A DNA stretch of 64,000 nt from Hirschia sp964342355 (lineage in GTDB: Bacteria; Pseudomonadota; Alphaproteobacteria; Caulobacterales; Hyphomonadaceae): assembly GCA_964342355.1 (NCBI GenBank), contig CAYFFG010000011.1, forward strand, positions 1-64,000, in the 5' to 3' direction. Each line of letters opens with the position of its first letter. Within the stretch, counting starts at the first letter, position 1. The notes beneath the pieces are model-generated. The model saw only the letters and a program-made list of their open reading frames with translations. It was not told the DNA's origin and ran no database searches. The position numbers and the translations under genes are program-made. Below, piece by piece: positions 8,886 to 17,498 of the stretch.

Positions 8886-9902
8886 TTATTTTGTCGAAAC
8901 GACGATCGAACGCTTCCCAGTTCGCTGCAGTTTGTACTGGAGACGGCGCGCTTCATCGACGTTTGAAAATTCTCCGACAAAAACCCGGTAGACTTTTTGT
9001 CCATTCGATTCTGCTTCGACAATTTTACTCGGACCAAAAATGCTCAACGATGCGCGCGCCATGTTTGCATTTTTGATATCAGCGAATGCCCCAACCTGTA
9101 ATGCTAAATGGCCATAAAGCGCTTTGTGGGGGCGGTCTTTCTGCCTAGATGAAACCTTTTTCGGTTTTGGGGAAGAAGGCACGCCAGCGAGACGGTCCGC
9201 GTGGGCTTGGTGTTCATAAGGTACGCTGTTATGGCCCTCTGGCGCTAAGCCAATGTATTGAACGCGAACTTTCGCAGTACCATTAGATTGATAATCCAGT
9301 GCTCTTGCTGCGTGCTTAGACAAATCTATAATACGATCATCCACAAATGGACCGCGGTCATTGATCCGCACTACTACAGTTCTGCCGTTCTCAAGGTTCG
9401 TGACTCTTGCGAGGCTTGGGATGGGTAGAGTTGGATGGGCCGCAGTAAGCGCGTTTTGATCAAAAATTTCACCGGTTGCAGAGGGCGTTCCGTGAAAGTT
9501 CGGACCATACCAAGACCCGATACCGACTTCGTCATAGTCCGGTTCAGCAAAGGGTACGTACCATTTTCCGGCTATCTGGTAGGGGGAGCCGATTTTCTGT
9601 TTCGCAAAACCATTCGGCACAGGTTGTGCGTGAACATTGGTTTTTGAGGTCCGATAAGAGACCTTCTGCGCATTCGACTGAGTTTTGTGATTCCGTGAGG
9701 AACGGTGCGTGGCAATCACACTTTTTATAGGAGCTGAAGCCAATTGAACACGTTCATTTGGATTTGCGCCATGGTATTCTATTGGCGCAGGCTCTGCGTG
9801 AGTGTCCGCACCCTTAAGTCCTGATGCACTGAATGCGCACAGCACAAGCGTAATAAAACCGTACCGTCCAATGCTGGACGCACGAAAGTTGGCTAAAGCC
9901 AT
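8886..9902 (-). CDS. rlpA: RlpA-like septal lytic transglycosylase with SPOR domain
   Basis: 338 residues. N-terminal export signal, a double-psi beta-barrel domain around residues 125-215 (GIGSWYGPNFHGTPSATGEIFD, LARVTNLENGRTVVVRINDRGPF, IIDLSKHAARAL) and a C-terminal SPOR domain from about residue 265 (LALQVGAFADIKNANMARASL). RlpA cleaves glycan strands lacking stem peptides at the septum, and SPOR binds such denuded glycan. The expected lipobox is not clear: the only N-terminal Cys is in LVLCAF, so lipidation is doubtful. It lies upstream of dacF on the same strand with a gap of about 105 bp. Confidence 0.9.
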   Translation of the reverse strand: MALANFRASSIGRYGFITLVLCAFSASGLKGADTHAEPAPIEYHGANPNERVQLASAPIKSVIATHRSSRNHKTQSNAQKVSYRTSKTNVHAQPVPNGFAKQKIGSPYQIAGKWYVPFAEPDYDEVGIGSWYGPNFHGTPSATGEIFDQNALTAAHPTLPIPSLARVTNLENGRTVVVRINDRGPFVDDRIIDLSKHAARALDYQSNGTAKVRVQYIGLAPEGHNSVPYEHQAHADRLAGVPSSPKPKKVSSRQKDRPHKALYGHLALQVGAFADIKNANMARASLSIFGPSKIVEAESNGQKVYRVFVGEFSNVDEARRLQYKLQRTGKRSIVVSTK

Positions 9903-10227
9903 TGGTCTGGTCTTCCCTTTTTAAAAAGGCATGTCCGGCTTTCCCGAACCACCCCGCTCTTTTTGGCGGTGTATGATTAGACAATAGCGTCCCCACTTCG
10001 ACTTTCAGTTAATATTGTAGGGGAATTTCTTTTCAAAACAGGTTATTGGCCCATTTACCTTAATGTAATTGAAGAAAATTATATGGAATCCGTTTTACGG
10101 TTTTGCGGATTCAACTGTCGATCAGATGGTAGTTGTTAACGCCAATACCAATCGCAGAAAAACTCACCTAAAATTTATAAATAAAAATATTTGCACTGCT
10201 CGTGAATTTCTGTATGACAGGCGGCTC
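9903..10227. other. intergenic, upstream of rlpA and tRNA-Ser
   Basis: AT-rich stretch between the rlpA start and tRNA-Ser. I see no gene or repeat in it beyond the tRNA promoter at 10191-10218. Confidence 0.5.
10191..10218 (+). promoter_or_regulatory. sigma70-type promoter of tRNA-Ser
   Basis: TTGCAC (10191-10196) and TATGAC (10213-10218) are separated by 16 bp and lie 10 bp before the mature tRNA 5' end, the expected place for a short-leader tRNA promoter. Confidence 0.5.
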
Positions 10228-10317
10228 GGATGAGTGGCAGAGCGGTTGAATGCGGCGGTCTTGAAAACCGTTGAACCTTCACGGGTTCCGGGGGTTCGAA
10301 TCCCTCCTCATCCGCCA
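10228..10317 (+). tRNA. tRNA-Ser(UGA)
   Basis: 90 nt with encoded CCA. Acceptor stem GGATGAG/CTCATCC, D arm, anticodon stem GCGGT/ACCGT with loop CTTGAAA (anticodon TGA at 10262-10264), a long variable arm typical of class II tRNAs, and T loop TTCGAAT. Decodes UCA and related Ser codons. Confidence 0.97.
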
Positions 10318-10384
10318 GAAGTCTAAATATCTTCTAAAATACAGAAGCTCCGCGCTTTGCCTGATTTCATATTCATTTTAGTCA

Positions 10385-10421
10385 TAACGAAAAAGCCCCG
10401 TCACGCGATGGCGACGGGGCT
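10385..10421 (-). terminator. rho-independent terminator of the first DUF1800-DUF1501 operon
   Basis: On the minus strand AGCCCCGTC (10421-10413) pairs with GACGGGGCT (10402-10394), followed by a T-run. It lies 26 bp past the stop of the gene ending at 10447. Confidence 0.88.
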
Positions 10422-10446
10422 CTGATTGTGAGTCTCTTACTTGCTA

Positions 10447-11886
10447 TTATGCAGGCAAGAAGCCAACATCGCTTTGCGAGAAGTTAGCTAGATTTGGCAA
10501 CATTGCGTTGATTTGGGCGTCAGGGAGCCCGTACCAACGTGAAAGCGTTGCTGCGAATTGATCGACAGAGACTGCCGGGATCATGCGTCCACTTCTTGCT
10601 GTGTAACTGTCCAATCCCAAGTCAAAAGCCGGAATATCCCCATACAGGTTACCACCGTTGACTGCGCCGCCGAATACGAACTGGTGCCCCCCCCAGCCAT
10701 GGTCTGTGCCATCACCGTTTTCGATGATCGTGCGCCCAAACTCGGACGCAGTGAAGGTTACAACGTTATCCATGACGCCAAGGGCTTCCAATACATTGAT
10801 AAACGCGGATATGGAGTTGGCGATATCACCTTGGAGTCTTGGAAGATCAAGTGCAGTGTTGCTGTGGGAGTCGAACCCACCAATTTGAGCAAAAAACACC
10901 TGACGCTGCGCGCCAAACGCGTTTCTGTTGGCGATTGTTTCAGCAATTGTCCTTAACTGACCGCCAAGTGGGGATGATGGGAATGAGAACTGATCACCAA
11001 CTGGAAGCGTCGGTGTTGATCGGTCTGCCTCCAAGTAGCGTTCTGTGTTGTCGATCGCCCGGTCTGCTGCGATTGCGACGTCTTGATCTAGGAAGTTCTC
11101 ACTTCTGGTAGCAAGGTTTTCATAATACTGGCCCATCAGTTGACGAAATTGTCGCCGTTCAGCTGTATTTCCGAAAGCTTCCGAACGACTGACTGCAGCT
11201 AGTTGTGCAACTCCTGCAGGCCCAATCATAAATGGACGTGTACTCTGTCCCGCAAGGAATAAAGGGTTCCCAGCCGTTGAGACAGATGTAAATATAGGAT
11301 CTGCGCCATTTGCAGATGACATTGCGTCAGCAATGCGCCCTCCCCAACCCAATTGAGAGCCTTCTACTGAGAGCGATTGCCAAGTTGATTGCTGGTCATT
11401 GTGAGAAAATAATCGTTGCGGTAATGGAACGGACCGGTTCTCAAATTGGTTCCGTGTAGTGGGCTGTATCAGAGGACCGATATTTCCCAATATCGCTCCT
11501 TTTCCTTGATGGATGAGCTCGTGAAGTGGTGCCATTACTTGAGGTAGAGCATATTCTCGACCTCCGAACGAAGAGCCGTTTCTTAGCTGAAGCGGAAGCA
11601 GGTTTTCGCGTAGACGAGGTGAGCCCGCGCCGTTGCGATATCGGTTCTCATAGTCTCCAAAAATACCCGGGCGCAAATTGCGAAACGCGTTATAATTCGC
11701 CTCATCATAGGGCAACACTGTATCAACAGTGTCCAATCCACCTGCGAGGAAAATACAGACTATGGCTTTGTAGTCTCCAGCAGATTGAGCCCATGCATTT
11801 GATGTTCCAATAGCACTTAGCAAACTAGTTGTACCGACGATGGAAGCAGCGCTTCCCAGGAAGTTACGTCTGTTTATATTTGTCAT
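10447..11886 (-). CDS. DUF1501 Tat-exported protein, copy A
   Basis: 479 residues. Begins with a twin-arginine signal (NINRRNFLGSAAS...NAWA). DUF1501 is an alkaline phosphatase/sulfatase-like superfamily of unknown function. Seen here: FLAGGLDTVDTV near residue 50, HNDQQSTWQS, GGFDSHSNT and a C-terminal TASEFGRT...GTDHGWGGHQ with probable metal ligands. The gene follows its DUF1800 partner by 12 bp with an AGGAG-type ribosome site. It is closely similar along its length to the copy at 14034-15473 (same length, long identical blocks such as GSAASIVGTTSLLSAIG). Role unknown. The two proteins probably act together, one a lipoprotein and one Tat-exported. Confidence 0.9.
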   Translation of the reverse strand: MTNINRRNFLGSAASIVGTTSLLSAIGTSNAWAQSAGDYKAIVCIFLAGGLDTVDTVLPYDEANYNAFRNLRPGIFGDYENRYRNGAGSPRLRENLLPLQLRNGSSFGGREYALPQVMAPLHELIHQGKGAILGNIGPLIQPTTRNQFENRSVPLPQRLFSHNDQQSTWQSLSVEGSQLGWGGRIADAMSSANGADPIFTSVSTAGNPLFLAGQSTRPFMIGPAGVAQLAAVSRSEAFGNTAERRQFRQLMGQYYENLATRSENFLDQDVAIAADRAIDNTERYLEADRSTPTLPVGDQFSFPSSPLGGQLRTIAETIANRNAFGAQRQVFFAQIGGFDSHSNTALDLPRLQGDIANSISAFINVLEALGVMDNVVTFTASEFGRTIIENGDGTDHGWGGHQFVFGGAVNGGNLYGDIPAFDLGLDSYTARSGRMIPAVSVDQFAATLSRWYGLPDAQINAMLPNLANFSQSDVGFLPA

Positions 11887-11898
11887 GTTAGAGGTCTC

Positions 11899-13686
11899 CT
11901 AGCGCCAGACGATGAATTCTGGACGCGCAATGATGGCCAAAATTGCTGCTTCTACGCGTGTTAGCCGGTCGTCTGAGTCGGGTGCGTCAGTGATTTCGAT
12001 ATTGCCGATGAGTTCAGAGATTTCCGCCTTCGTTTCATCGGTAAGGCGGCCACTAACAAGTAGCAGATTAAGGTGATCAACTAGTGCGGCGGCATCATCT
12101 GCCAATTCTATCTCTGTGCTGTAGTCAGCAATCCAGTTATCAAACGGTCGATTAAATCGTGACTGAGCCACAAAGTTCATCATTAAGTTTGCAACTGGAA
12201 TGTATGACCCTTCATTGAAAATTTGGAATTCTGGCACTGTTAGGCCGCGATTACCCGTCTCGGTGCCTGGAGCGATATATCCAGGTCTGTAGAAGTTAAA
12301 GACAGACGGCGCTCTAAAGAGTGCCTGTGAAAAACCATTGAAATCGGTTTGAACAAAAAAAGATCGACCTGGCTCTGATGCCCCGTCCACCGGAAGCGCA
12401 GTTCCTTCTATGTTAAACGCGCGCGCCCAGTGGAACATATGAAGAATAGGTTCGCGGACTTTACCACGGTCCAGTCCCCACTGCGCCCGACCATTAAAAA
12501 GATCTTGGTCAAGCAAGATAGCCGCAAGTGTCGCCTCAAAGTCGCCTCGCTGCCCGCTCCCAAACCTTCGCCCGTTTGCCGCTATGTAAGTGCCGGTATC
12601 GAATGCTTCTGCAACGATGTGAACATAGTTTGGTGGTGGGTTACTGTCGGTAAAGCGCTGAATAAGCTGACGACTTATAAATGGACCGACATTTTTGTGA
12701 TTTGCGATGTGATCAAGTGCTAAATTTAGCGTCTCTTCTATGCCCGTGCCTGCGGGAATAGTTAGCCCAAGAAAGCTCTTTTCCAACTGATCGTGAAAAT
12801 TATCATGTAATCCAAGAGGTAGAGTGCGGTCCAACTGAAACCGGAAGTCGGTTTGCCCACCAATCCCGGTAAATACACGAGCTAGTCCTGAAATATCTTC
12901 GTTAGTGTAAAGCTCGATCGGTTGTCCGTCTGCGCCTAATACCGGTGTTCCATCGTTCTCAAGTTCGAATAGGCCGACTGAAAACAGTTGAAGAATCTCC
13001 CGCGCGTAGTTTTCATCTGGCACGCGACCCGTTTCCAAGTCAGTTGGGAGATTACGCAGATAAGTTAGATACTCTCCCATGTTGGGCGTTAGGGTAATAT
13101 CCTCCAATAGGTCACGATAGTTTCCAAACGCATTTTCCGAAAGGCGGTCAACATAATAGGCCATTCCAGGCGAGTTGTTGCTGACATTGCTTGACACAAC
13201 AAATATCTGCGACAAGGCAAATACCATTCTTTGACGAAGTTGATCGTCTCCAAAGATCGCACTGTTTTGAAATTCCGACGCTGCGATCCGAGAACGATCT
13301 CGACCCGCTGCATCAACAAAGTCTTGAACTGTCTGCAGGATATAAGTGGGGTCTTTTGCAAACTCTTCAGCAAGAATATCAGCTGCATCGCGCCCGACTG
13401 CAGCGTTAATGTCCTCAATAGAGGCGCCAAACGTCATCGTATTGAGAAAGCGGGCCGCCTGCTCTTTTGTTTGAAGCAGCGTGACGCTTTGATTGGCAGG
13501 CGCCTCCGAGCCGGTCGCTGTCTCAGATCCTTCTGATGTGCCAGTTGGTGCCTGTGTTTCAGCTGATGTGGATGGTGTAGACAGCCCTGCTGCGCCTGTC
13601 GACGCTCCATCACTACAACCATATGCGAATACTAATGCGGAAATAATTGGGAAAACCCATTTTCCTTTGTGCGTCTGTACGCTCAT
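11899..13686 (-). CDS. DUF1800 lipoprotein, copy A
   Basis: 595 residues from the ATG at 13686, preceded by GGAGGG; earlier in-frame codons to 13803 are not signal-like. N-terminal segment KWVFPIISALVFAYGC has a lipobox-like end, followed by a ~60-residue Ser/Thr/Ala/Gly-rich linker. The DUF1800 domain then runs to the C-terminus, with AARFLNTMTFGAS, RQRMVFALSQIFVVSS, YLRNLPTDLETGRVPDENYAREILQLFSVGLFEL and RVFTGIGG. The catalytic role of DUF1800 is unknown. First gene of a two-gene operon with DUF1501. Its upstream region carries two copies of TTAACGCGC 10 bp apart (13813-13831). Confidence 0.88.
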   Translation of the reverse strand: MSVQTHKGKWVFPIISALVFAYGCSDGASTGAAGLSTPSTSAETQAPTGTSEGSETATGSEAPANQSVTLLQTKEQAARFLNTMTFGASIEDINAAVGRDAADILAEEFAKDPTYILQTVQDFVDAAGRDRSRIAASEFQNSAIFGDDQLRQRMVFALSQIFVVSSNVSNNSPGMAYYVDRLSENAFGNYRDLLEDITLTPNMGEYLTYLRNLPTDLETGRVPDENYAREILQLFSVGLFELENDGTPVLGADGQPIELYTNEDISGLARVFTGIGGQTDFRFQLDRTLPLGLHDNFHDQLEKSFLGLTIPAGTGIEETLNLALDHIANHKNVGPFISRQLIQRFTDSNPPPNYVHIVAEAFDTGTYIAANGRRFGSGQRGDFEATLAAILLDQDLFNGRAQWGLDRGKVREPILHMFHWARAFNIEGTALPVDGASEPGRSFFVQTDFNGFSQALFRAPSVFNFYRPGYIAPGTETGNRGLTVPEFQIFNEGSYIPVANLMMNFVAQSRFNRPFDNWIADYSTEIELADDAAALVDHLNLLLVSGRLTDETKAEISELIGNIEITDAPDSDDRLTRVEAAILAIIARPEFIVWR

Positions 13687-14033
13687 GCAAACCCTCCAGA
13701 TGCATTCATGGGGCGACGCATCACCTGCTGTAAGAAGGAAATGGTCGCACGCTGAATTGGGCAGGATTTTCCAAACTAGACGAATAATATAATTTTGAAC
13801 CAAATATCGCGCTTAACGCGCATTAACGCGCTATATGTATGTAATTAAACGATTATATATTCCATTACTTGCTCTCTTTTAGTTGATTGCCATGGTGGTT
13901 TGATATAACATTTATTTGTTTCTCATATTAAATAATTGTTTATTGTTATTAACATCGACGGAAACAGATATTTACGCACAAAAAAGCCCCCAATACAGTA
14001 TTGGGGGGCTTTTGAATAAATGGTTATATGAAA
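13687..14033. other. intergenic between the two DUF1800-DUF1501 operons
   Basis: Contains the upstream region of copy A, including the direct repeat TTAACGCGC at 13813-13821 and 13823-13831 (10-bp period), an AT-rich stretch, and the terminator of copy B at 13981-14012. No gene seen. Confidence 0.6.
13981..14012 (-). terminator. terminator of the second DUF1800-DUF1501 operon
   Basis: Near-perfect inverted repeat AGCCCCCAATAC/GTATTGGGGGGCT (13985-14010) flanked by A-run and T-run, so it could work in both directions. Lies 22 bp beyond the stop of the DUF1501 gene ending at 14034. Confidence 0.85.
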
Positions 14034-15473
14034 TTAAACTGATAAGAAGCCTACGTCTTGTTCGGAGAAGTTTGACAGATTCGGTAGGACAGAATTGATT
14101 TGATCCTCAGGCAATCCAAACCATCTGGATAGTGTTGCGGCGAACTGATCAACAGCAACTGTGGGTATTAAGCGGCCACTTCTAGCCGTATATGACTGCT
14201 GACCTAAATCAAATGACGGAATGTCGCCATATATTCGACCACCATTTACTGGTCCGCCAAAGACAAGCTGGTGGCCACCCCAGCCATGATCTGTTCCGTC
14301 CCCGTTTTCGATAATTGTGCGACCGAATTCGGATGCCGTAAACGTAACAACTTCGTCTTGCATTCCGAATGCCTCCAGCACGTTTAAAAATGCTGAGATA
14401 GATTGAGAAATATCCCTTTGGAGCGAAGGTAAGTCTCGAGCGCTGTTTGAGTGCGTGTCGAAACCACCTATTTGTGCGAAAAGGACCTGTCTATTGACCC
14501 CGAGTGCGCCGTGATTAGCTATTGTTTCGGCGATCGTTCTCAGTTGTCCGCCTAAACGTGTATCCGGAAATGTGAAAGCACCGCCTGTTGGAAGTGTCGG
14601 TATCGACTCAGAAGCAAGCAAATATCGTTCATTATTCTCGATTGCGCGGTTTGAAGCGCTGACAACATCCTGATCCAAAAGGCTGGAATTGGTTGTGGCT
14701 AGATTTTCGAAATATTCGGCCATTCGCTGGCGCAAGGCGTCTCGATCTCGAGCATTTCCAAACGCTTCTCTTCGCGTCGTCGCACTTAAACGGCTTACCC
14801 CGTTTGAGTCGATCATAAACGGGCGTGTGTTCTCGCCAGCAAGGAACAAAGGGTTTCCGGACACAGATATAGATGAGAATACTGCATCTTGTCCGGTTAA
14901 TGTCAGGGCGGCGTCAGACATTCGCCCTCCCCATCCCAATTGAGCGCCTTCAATAGACAAAGACTGCCATGTCGATTGCTGATCATTATGTGAAAACAAG
15001 CGCTGGGGAAGTGGCACAGAGCGCGATTCAAATTCGTTACGTGTAGTCGGTCGAATGATCGGACCAACATTACCTATAATTGCGCCGTTCCCGTTGTTGA
15101 ATATATCCCGCAATTCGCTCATTTGACGTGGTAAAGCGAATTGCCTGCCACCAAAATCAACACTGTTCTGAACATTTAAAGGAAGAAGGTTTTCTCTTGA
15201 GCGAGAAGATCCGCTAGCCCCGCCCTCAAAACTTTCATAATCAGCAAAAATGCCCTGACGCGAATTTCTAAAGGCGTCATATGAAGCTTGATCATACGGA
15301 AGCACCGTATCAGCGCTATCTAAGCCGCCTGCTAAGAAAATACAGACGATTGCTTTGTAATCGTTTGCCGTTTGAGCCCACGCATTGCCAGATCCGATAG
15401 CGCTTAGCAGGCTGGTTGTTCCGACAATTGATGCTGCACTACCAAGGAAGCCGCGGCGATTAATATAAGTCAT
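14034..15473 (-). CDS. DUF1501 Tat-exported protein, copy B
   Basis: 479 residues, same length as copy A. Start at the ATG at 15473 with AGGA upstream; an in-frame extension to 15500 would overlap the DUF1800 gene. Tat signal TYINRRGFLGSAAS...NAWA. The same motifs as copy A are kept: AGGLDSADTV, HNDQQSTWQS, GGFDTHSN, TASEFGRT and GTDHGWGGHQ, so both copies are probably active. Differences cluster in the loop after residue 75 and around residues 290-310. It forms an operon with the DUF1800 gene that ends 10 bp upstream. Function unknown. Confidence 0.9.
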   Translation of the reverse strand: MTYINRRGFLGSAASIVGTTSLLSAIGSGNAWAQTANDYKAIVCIFLAGGLDSADTVLPYDQASYDAFRNSRQGIFADYESFEGGASGSSRSRENLLPLNVQNSVDFGGRQFALPRQMSELRDIFNNGNGAIIGNVGPIIRPTTRNEFESRSVPLPQRLFSHNDQQSTWQSLSIEGAQLGWGGRMSDAALTLTGQDAVFSSISVSGNPLFLAGENTRPFMIDSNGVSRLSATTRREAFGNARDRDALRQRMAEYFENLATTNSSLLDQDVVSASNRAIENNERYLLASESIPTLPTGGAFTFPDTRLGGQLRTIAETIANHGALGVNRQVLFAQIGGFDTHSNSARDLPSLQRDISQSISAFLNVLEAFGMQDEVVTFTASEFGRTIIENGDGTDHGWGGHQLVFGGPVNGGRIYGDIPSFDLGQQSYTARSGRLIPTVAVDQFAATLSRWFGLPEDQINSVLPNLSNFSEQDVGFLSV

Positions 15474-15483
15474 CGATATCTCC

Positions 15484-17250
15484 TTAGTTCCAAACGACAA
15501 ATTCAGGGCGAGCTATAATTGCGAGAATCGCCGCCTCAACTCGTGTAAGTCTGGCTTCGTTTTCTGTTTCGGCATCTGTCGCATCAGATATTTCGACTAA
15601 AGAAATAATTTCTGCGATCTCTGCTTTTACATCATCAGGCAAACGGCCTGCTGTCAGAAGTAAGTCCAGTCGATCAACCAAAGCTTCTGGTTGGTCGGCG
15701 AGTTCGATCTCGTCGCTATAGTCAGCCAGATAGTTTTGATAATCGCGATTAAACAACGATTGCGTGACATAACTTGTCATGTAGTTCATCGCTGGAATGA
15801 AAGATCCCTCATTGTAGATCTGTAGCTCGGGAACGGTTAGGTTATTTTCACCTGAGAGCGTTCCTGGTGCGACATACCCAGGACGATAGAAATTGAAGAC
15901 CGACGGTGAGCGGAAAAACGCTTGGGAAAAACGTCCATTATCACTTTGCGTGATAAAAGATCGTCCTGGGAAGCCTGCTTCACCTGGGCGAAGAGCGTCA
16001 ACCTCAACATCGAAAGCGCGAGCCCAATGAATAAGGTGTAACAAAGGTTCTCGGACTTTACCTCGTTCGTCATTCGAACGGGCGTTTCCATTGAATAGAT
16101 CTGGCTCTAGAAGGATAGCGGCGAGCGTAGCCTCGAAGTTGCCGCGCTGTGAACTACCAAACTGCCTCCCATTGTCGGCCACATAAATTCCGGTGTTAAA
16201 CGCCGTCGCGACGCGGCCTACATATTCTGGCGGTGGATTGCTTTCAGTAAAGCGTTGTATCAATTGGCGGGCGATAAAAGGGCCTACGTTGTCATGATTT
16301 GAAATATGATCTAGCGCCAGTGAAACACTTTCGTCACCGTTTGTTCCTTCCGGAATAGTAAGTCCTAGAAAACTTTTTTCTAGTTGCGAATGATTGCGGT
16401 CAAAGATGTTCATCGGCTGCGCGCGGTCGATATCAAAAAGATTGGTTACTCCGCCAAATCCCGTAAACACGCGTGCTAGTCCAGATATGTCTTCGTTAGT
16501 GTAAAGTTCAATTGGTTCGCCATCACCTCCTAACACAGGCGTACCATCATTGTTGAGCTCAAAGAGGCCGATAGAGAAAAGTTGTAGTATCTCTCGAGCA
16601 TAGTTTTCGTCTGGCACACGTCCTGTTTCTGGGTCGCCTGGTAGGTTTCTTAAGTATGTCAGAAACTCCCCCATATTCGGTGTGTAGGTGATGTCTTCAA
16701 TCAGCTCTCGATAAGTGCCAAAGGCATTCTCTGACAAACGGTCTACGTAATAAGCCATTCCTGTAGAGCTGTTACTGACATTGCTTGAGACGACAAATAT
16801 CTGAGAAAGCGCGAACACCATTCTTTGTCGTAGCTGATCATCGCCAGTTACAACGCTATTGTGAAAAGCTGCAGCTGCGCCACGCGACCTATCAGTGCCC
16901 TCGGCCTCAATAAATGCCTGAACCGTCGGCAAAATGAGTGTTGGTGATTTGGAAAATTCTGCTGCAAGCAGATCTGCTGCATCTCTTCCGACCGCCGCGT
17001 CAATTTCTTCTATAGATGCGCCGTAAGACATCGTTGCAAGGAAACGAGCCGCTTCTTCTCTGGAATTCAACATTGTTACGCTGGTTGACGTCTGAGGCGG
17101 TGTTGGTGTTGGCGTTGGTGTTCCCCCAGGTGTTGGACTCGAGATGGGAGCACTGTCTTCACCTGAAGATCCGCCACTACAGCCAGCTATGAACACCATT
17201 GCGGATATTAAGGAAATTTTCCACTTTCCCTTGTCAGTCCGGTCGCCCAT
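15484..17250 (-). CDS. DUF1800 lipoprotein, copy B
   Basis: 588 residues, start preceded by GGAGGG. Lipoprotein signal ISLISAMVFIAGC (lipobox IAGC), then a Pro/Thr-rich linker (PTPGGTPTPTPTPPQTS) that differs from the Ser/Ala linker of copy A. The DUF1800 domain matches copy A closely, including RQRMVFALSQIFVVSSNVSNSS and PDENYAREILQLFSIGLFEL. Gene order and spacing repeat copy A, so the whole pair arose by tandem duplication. The linker has diverged most, as expected for an unstructured spacer. Confidence 0.88.
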   Translation of the reverse strand: MGDRTDKGKWKISLISAMVFIAGCSGGSSGEDSAPISSPTPGGTPTPTPTPPQTSTSVTMLNSREEAARFLATMSYGASIEEIDAAVGRDAADLLAAEFSKSPTLILPTVQAFIEAEGTDRSRGAAAAFHNSVVTGDDQLRQRMVFALSQIFVVSSNVSNSSTGMAYYVDRLSENAFGTYRELIEDITYTPNMGEFLTYLRNLPGDPETGRVPDENYAREILQLFSIGLFELNNDGTPVLGGDGEPIELYTNEDISGLARVFTGFGGVTNLFDIDRAQPMNIFDRNHSQLEKSFLGLTIPEGTNGDESVSLALDHISNHDNVGPFIARQLIQRFTESNPPPEYVGRVATAFNTGIYVADNGRQFGSSQRGNFEATLAAILLEPDLFNGNARSNDERGKVREPLLHLIHWARAFDVEVDALRPGEAGFPGRSFITQSDNGRFSQAFFRSPSVFNFYRPGYVAPGTLSGENNLTVPELQIYNEGSFIPAMNYMTSYVTQSLFNRDYQNYLADYSDEIELADQPEALVDRLDLLLTAGRLPDDVKAEIAEIISLVEISDATDAETENEARLTRVEAAILAIIARPEFVVWN

Positions 17251-17425
17251 TTACACCCTCCGAATTTGCACCACGCGTCACTGAAGACACCGCCATCGTA
17301 CTGAATGCGGGACTTCAGAATTGATAAAATGCTCATCAAAAGGCGTGCTCAGCGAATGATATTTTTGTGAGCTTAATTAGCGAGCTGAGTAACTGAAAAT
17401 AACCTAGTACTTGAATATTAAACAT

Positions 17426-17456
17426 AAAAAGCACGACCTAACCGAAGGCCGTGCTT
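17426..17456 (-). terminator. terminator of the two-domain hydrolase gene
   Basis: Minus strand AAGCACGGCCT (17456-17446) pairs with AGGTCGTGCTT (17439-17429) with G-U pairs, followed by TTTTT. It lies 43 bp after the stop at 17499. Confidence 0.82.
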
Positions 17457-17498
17457 TCTCATAATGTCTGTATTTTAATGTTAAGCGCTGCTCTTTTT

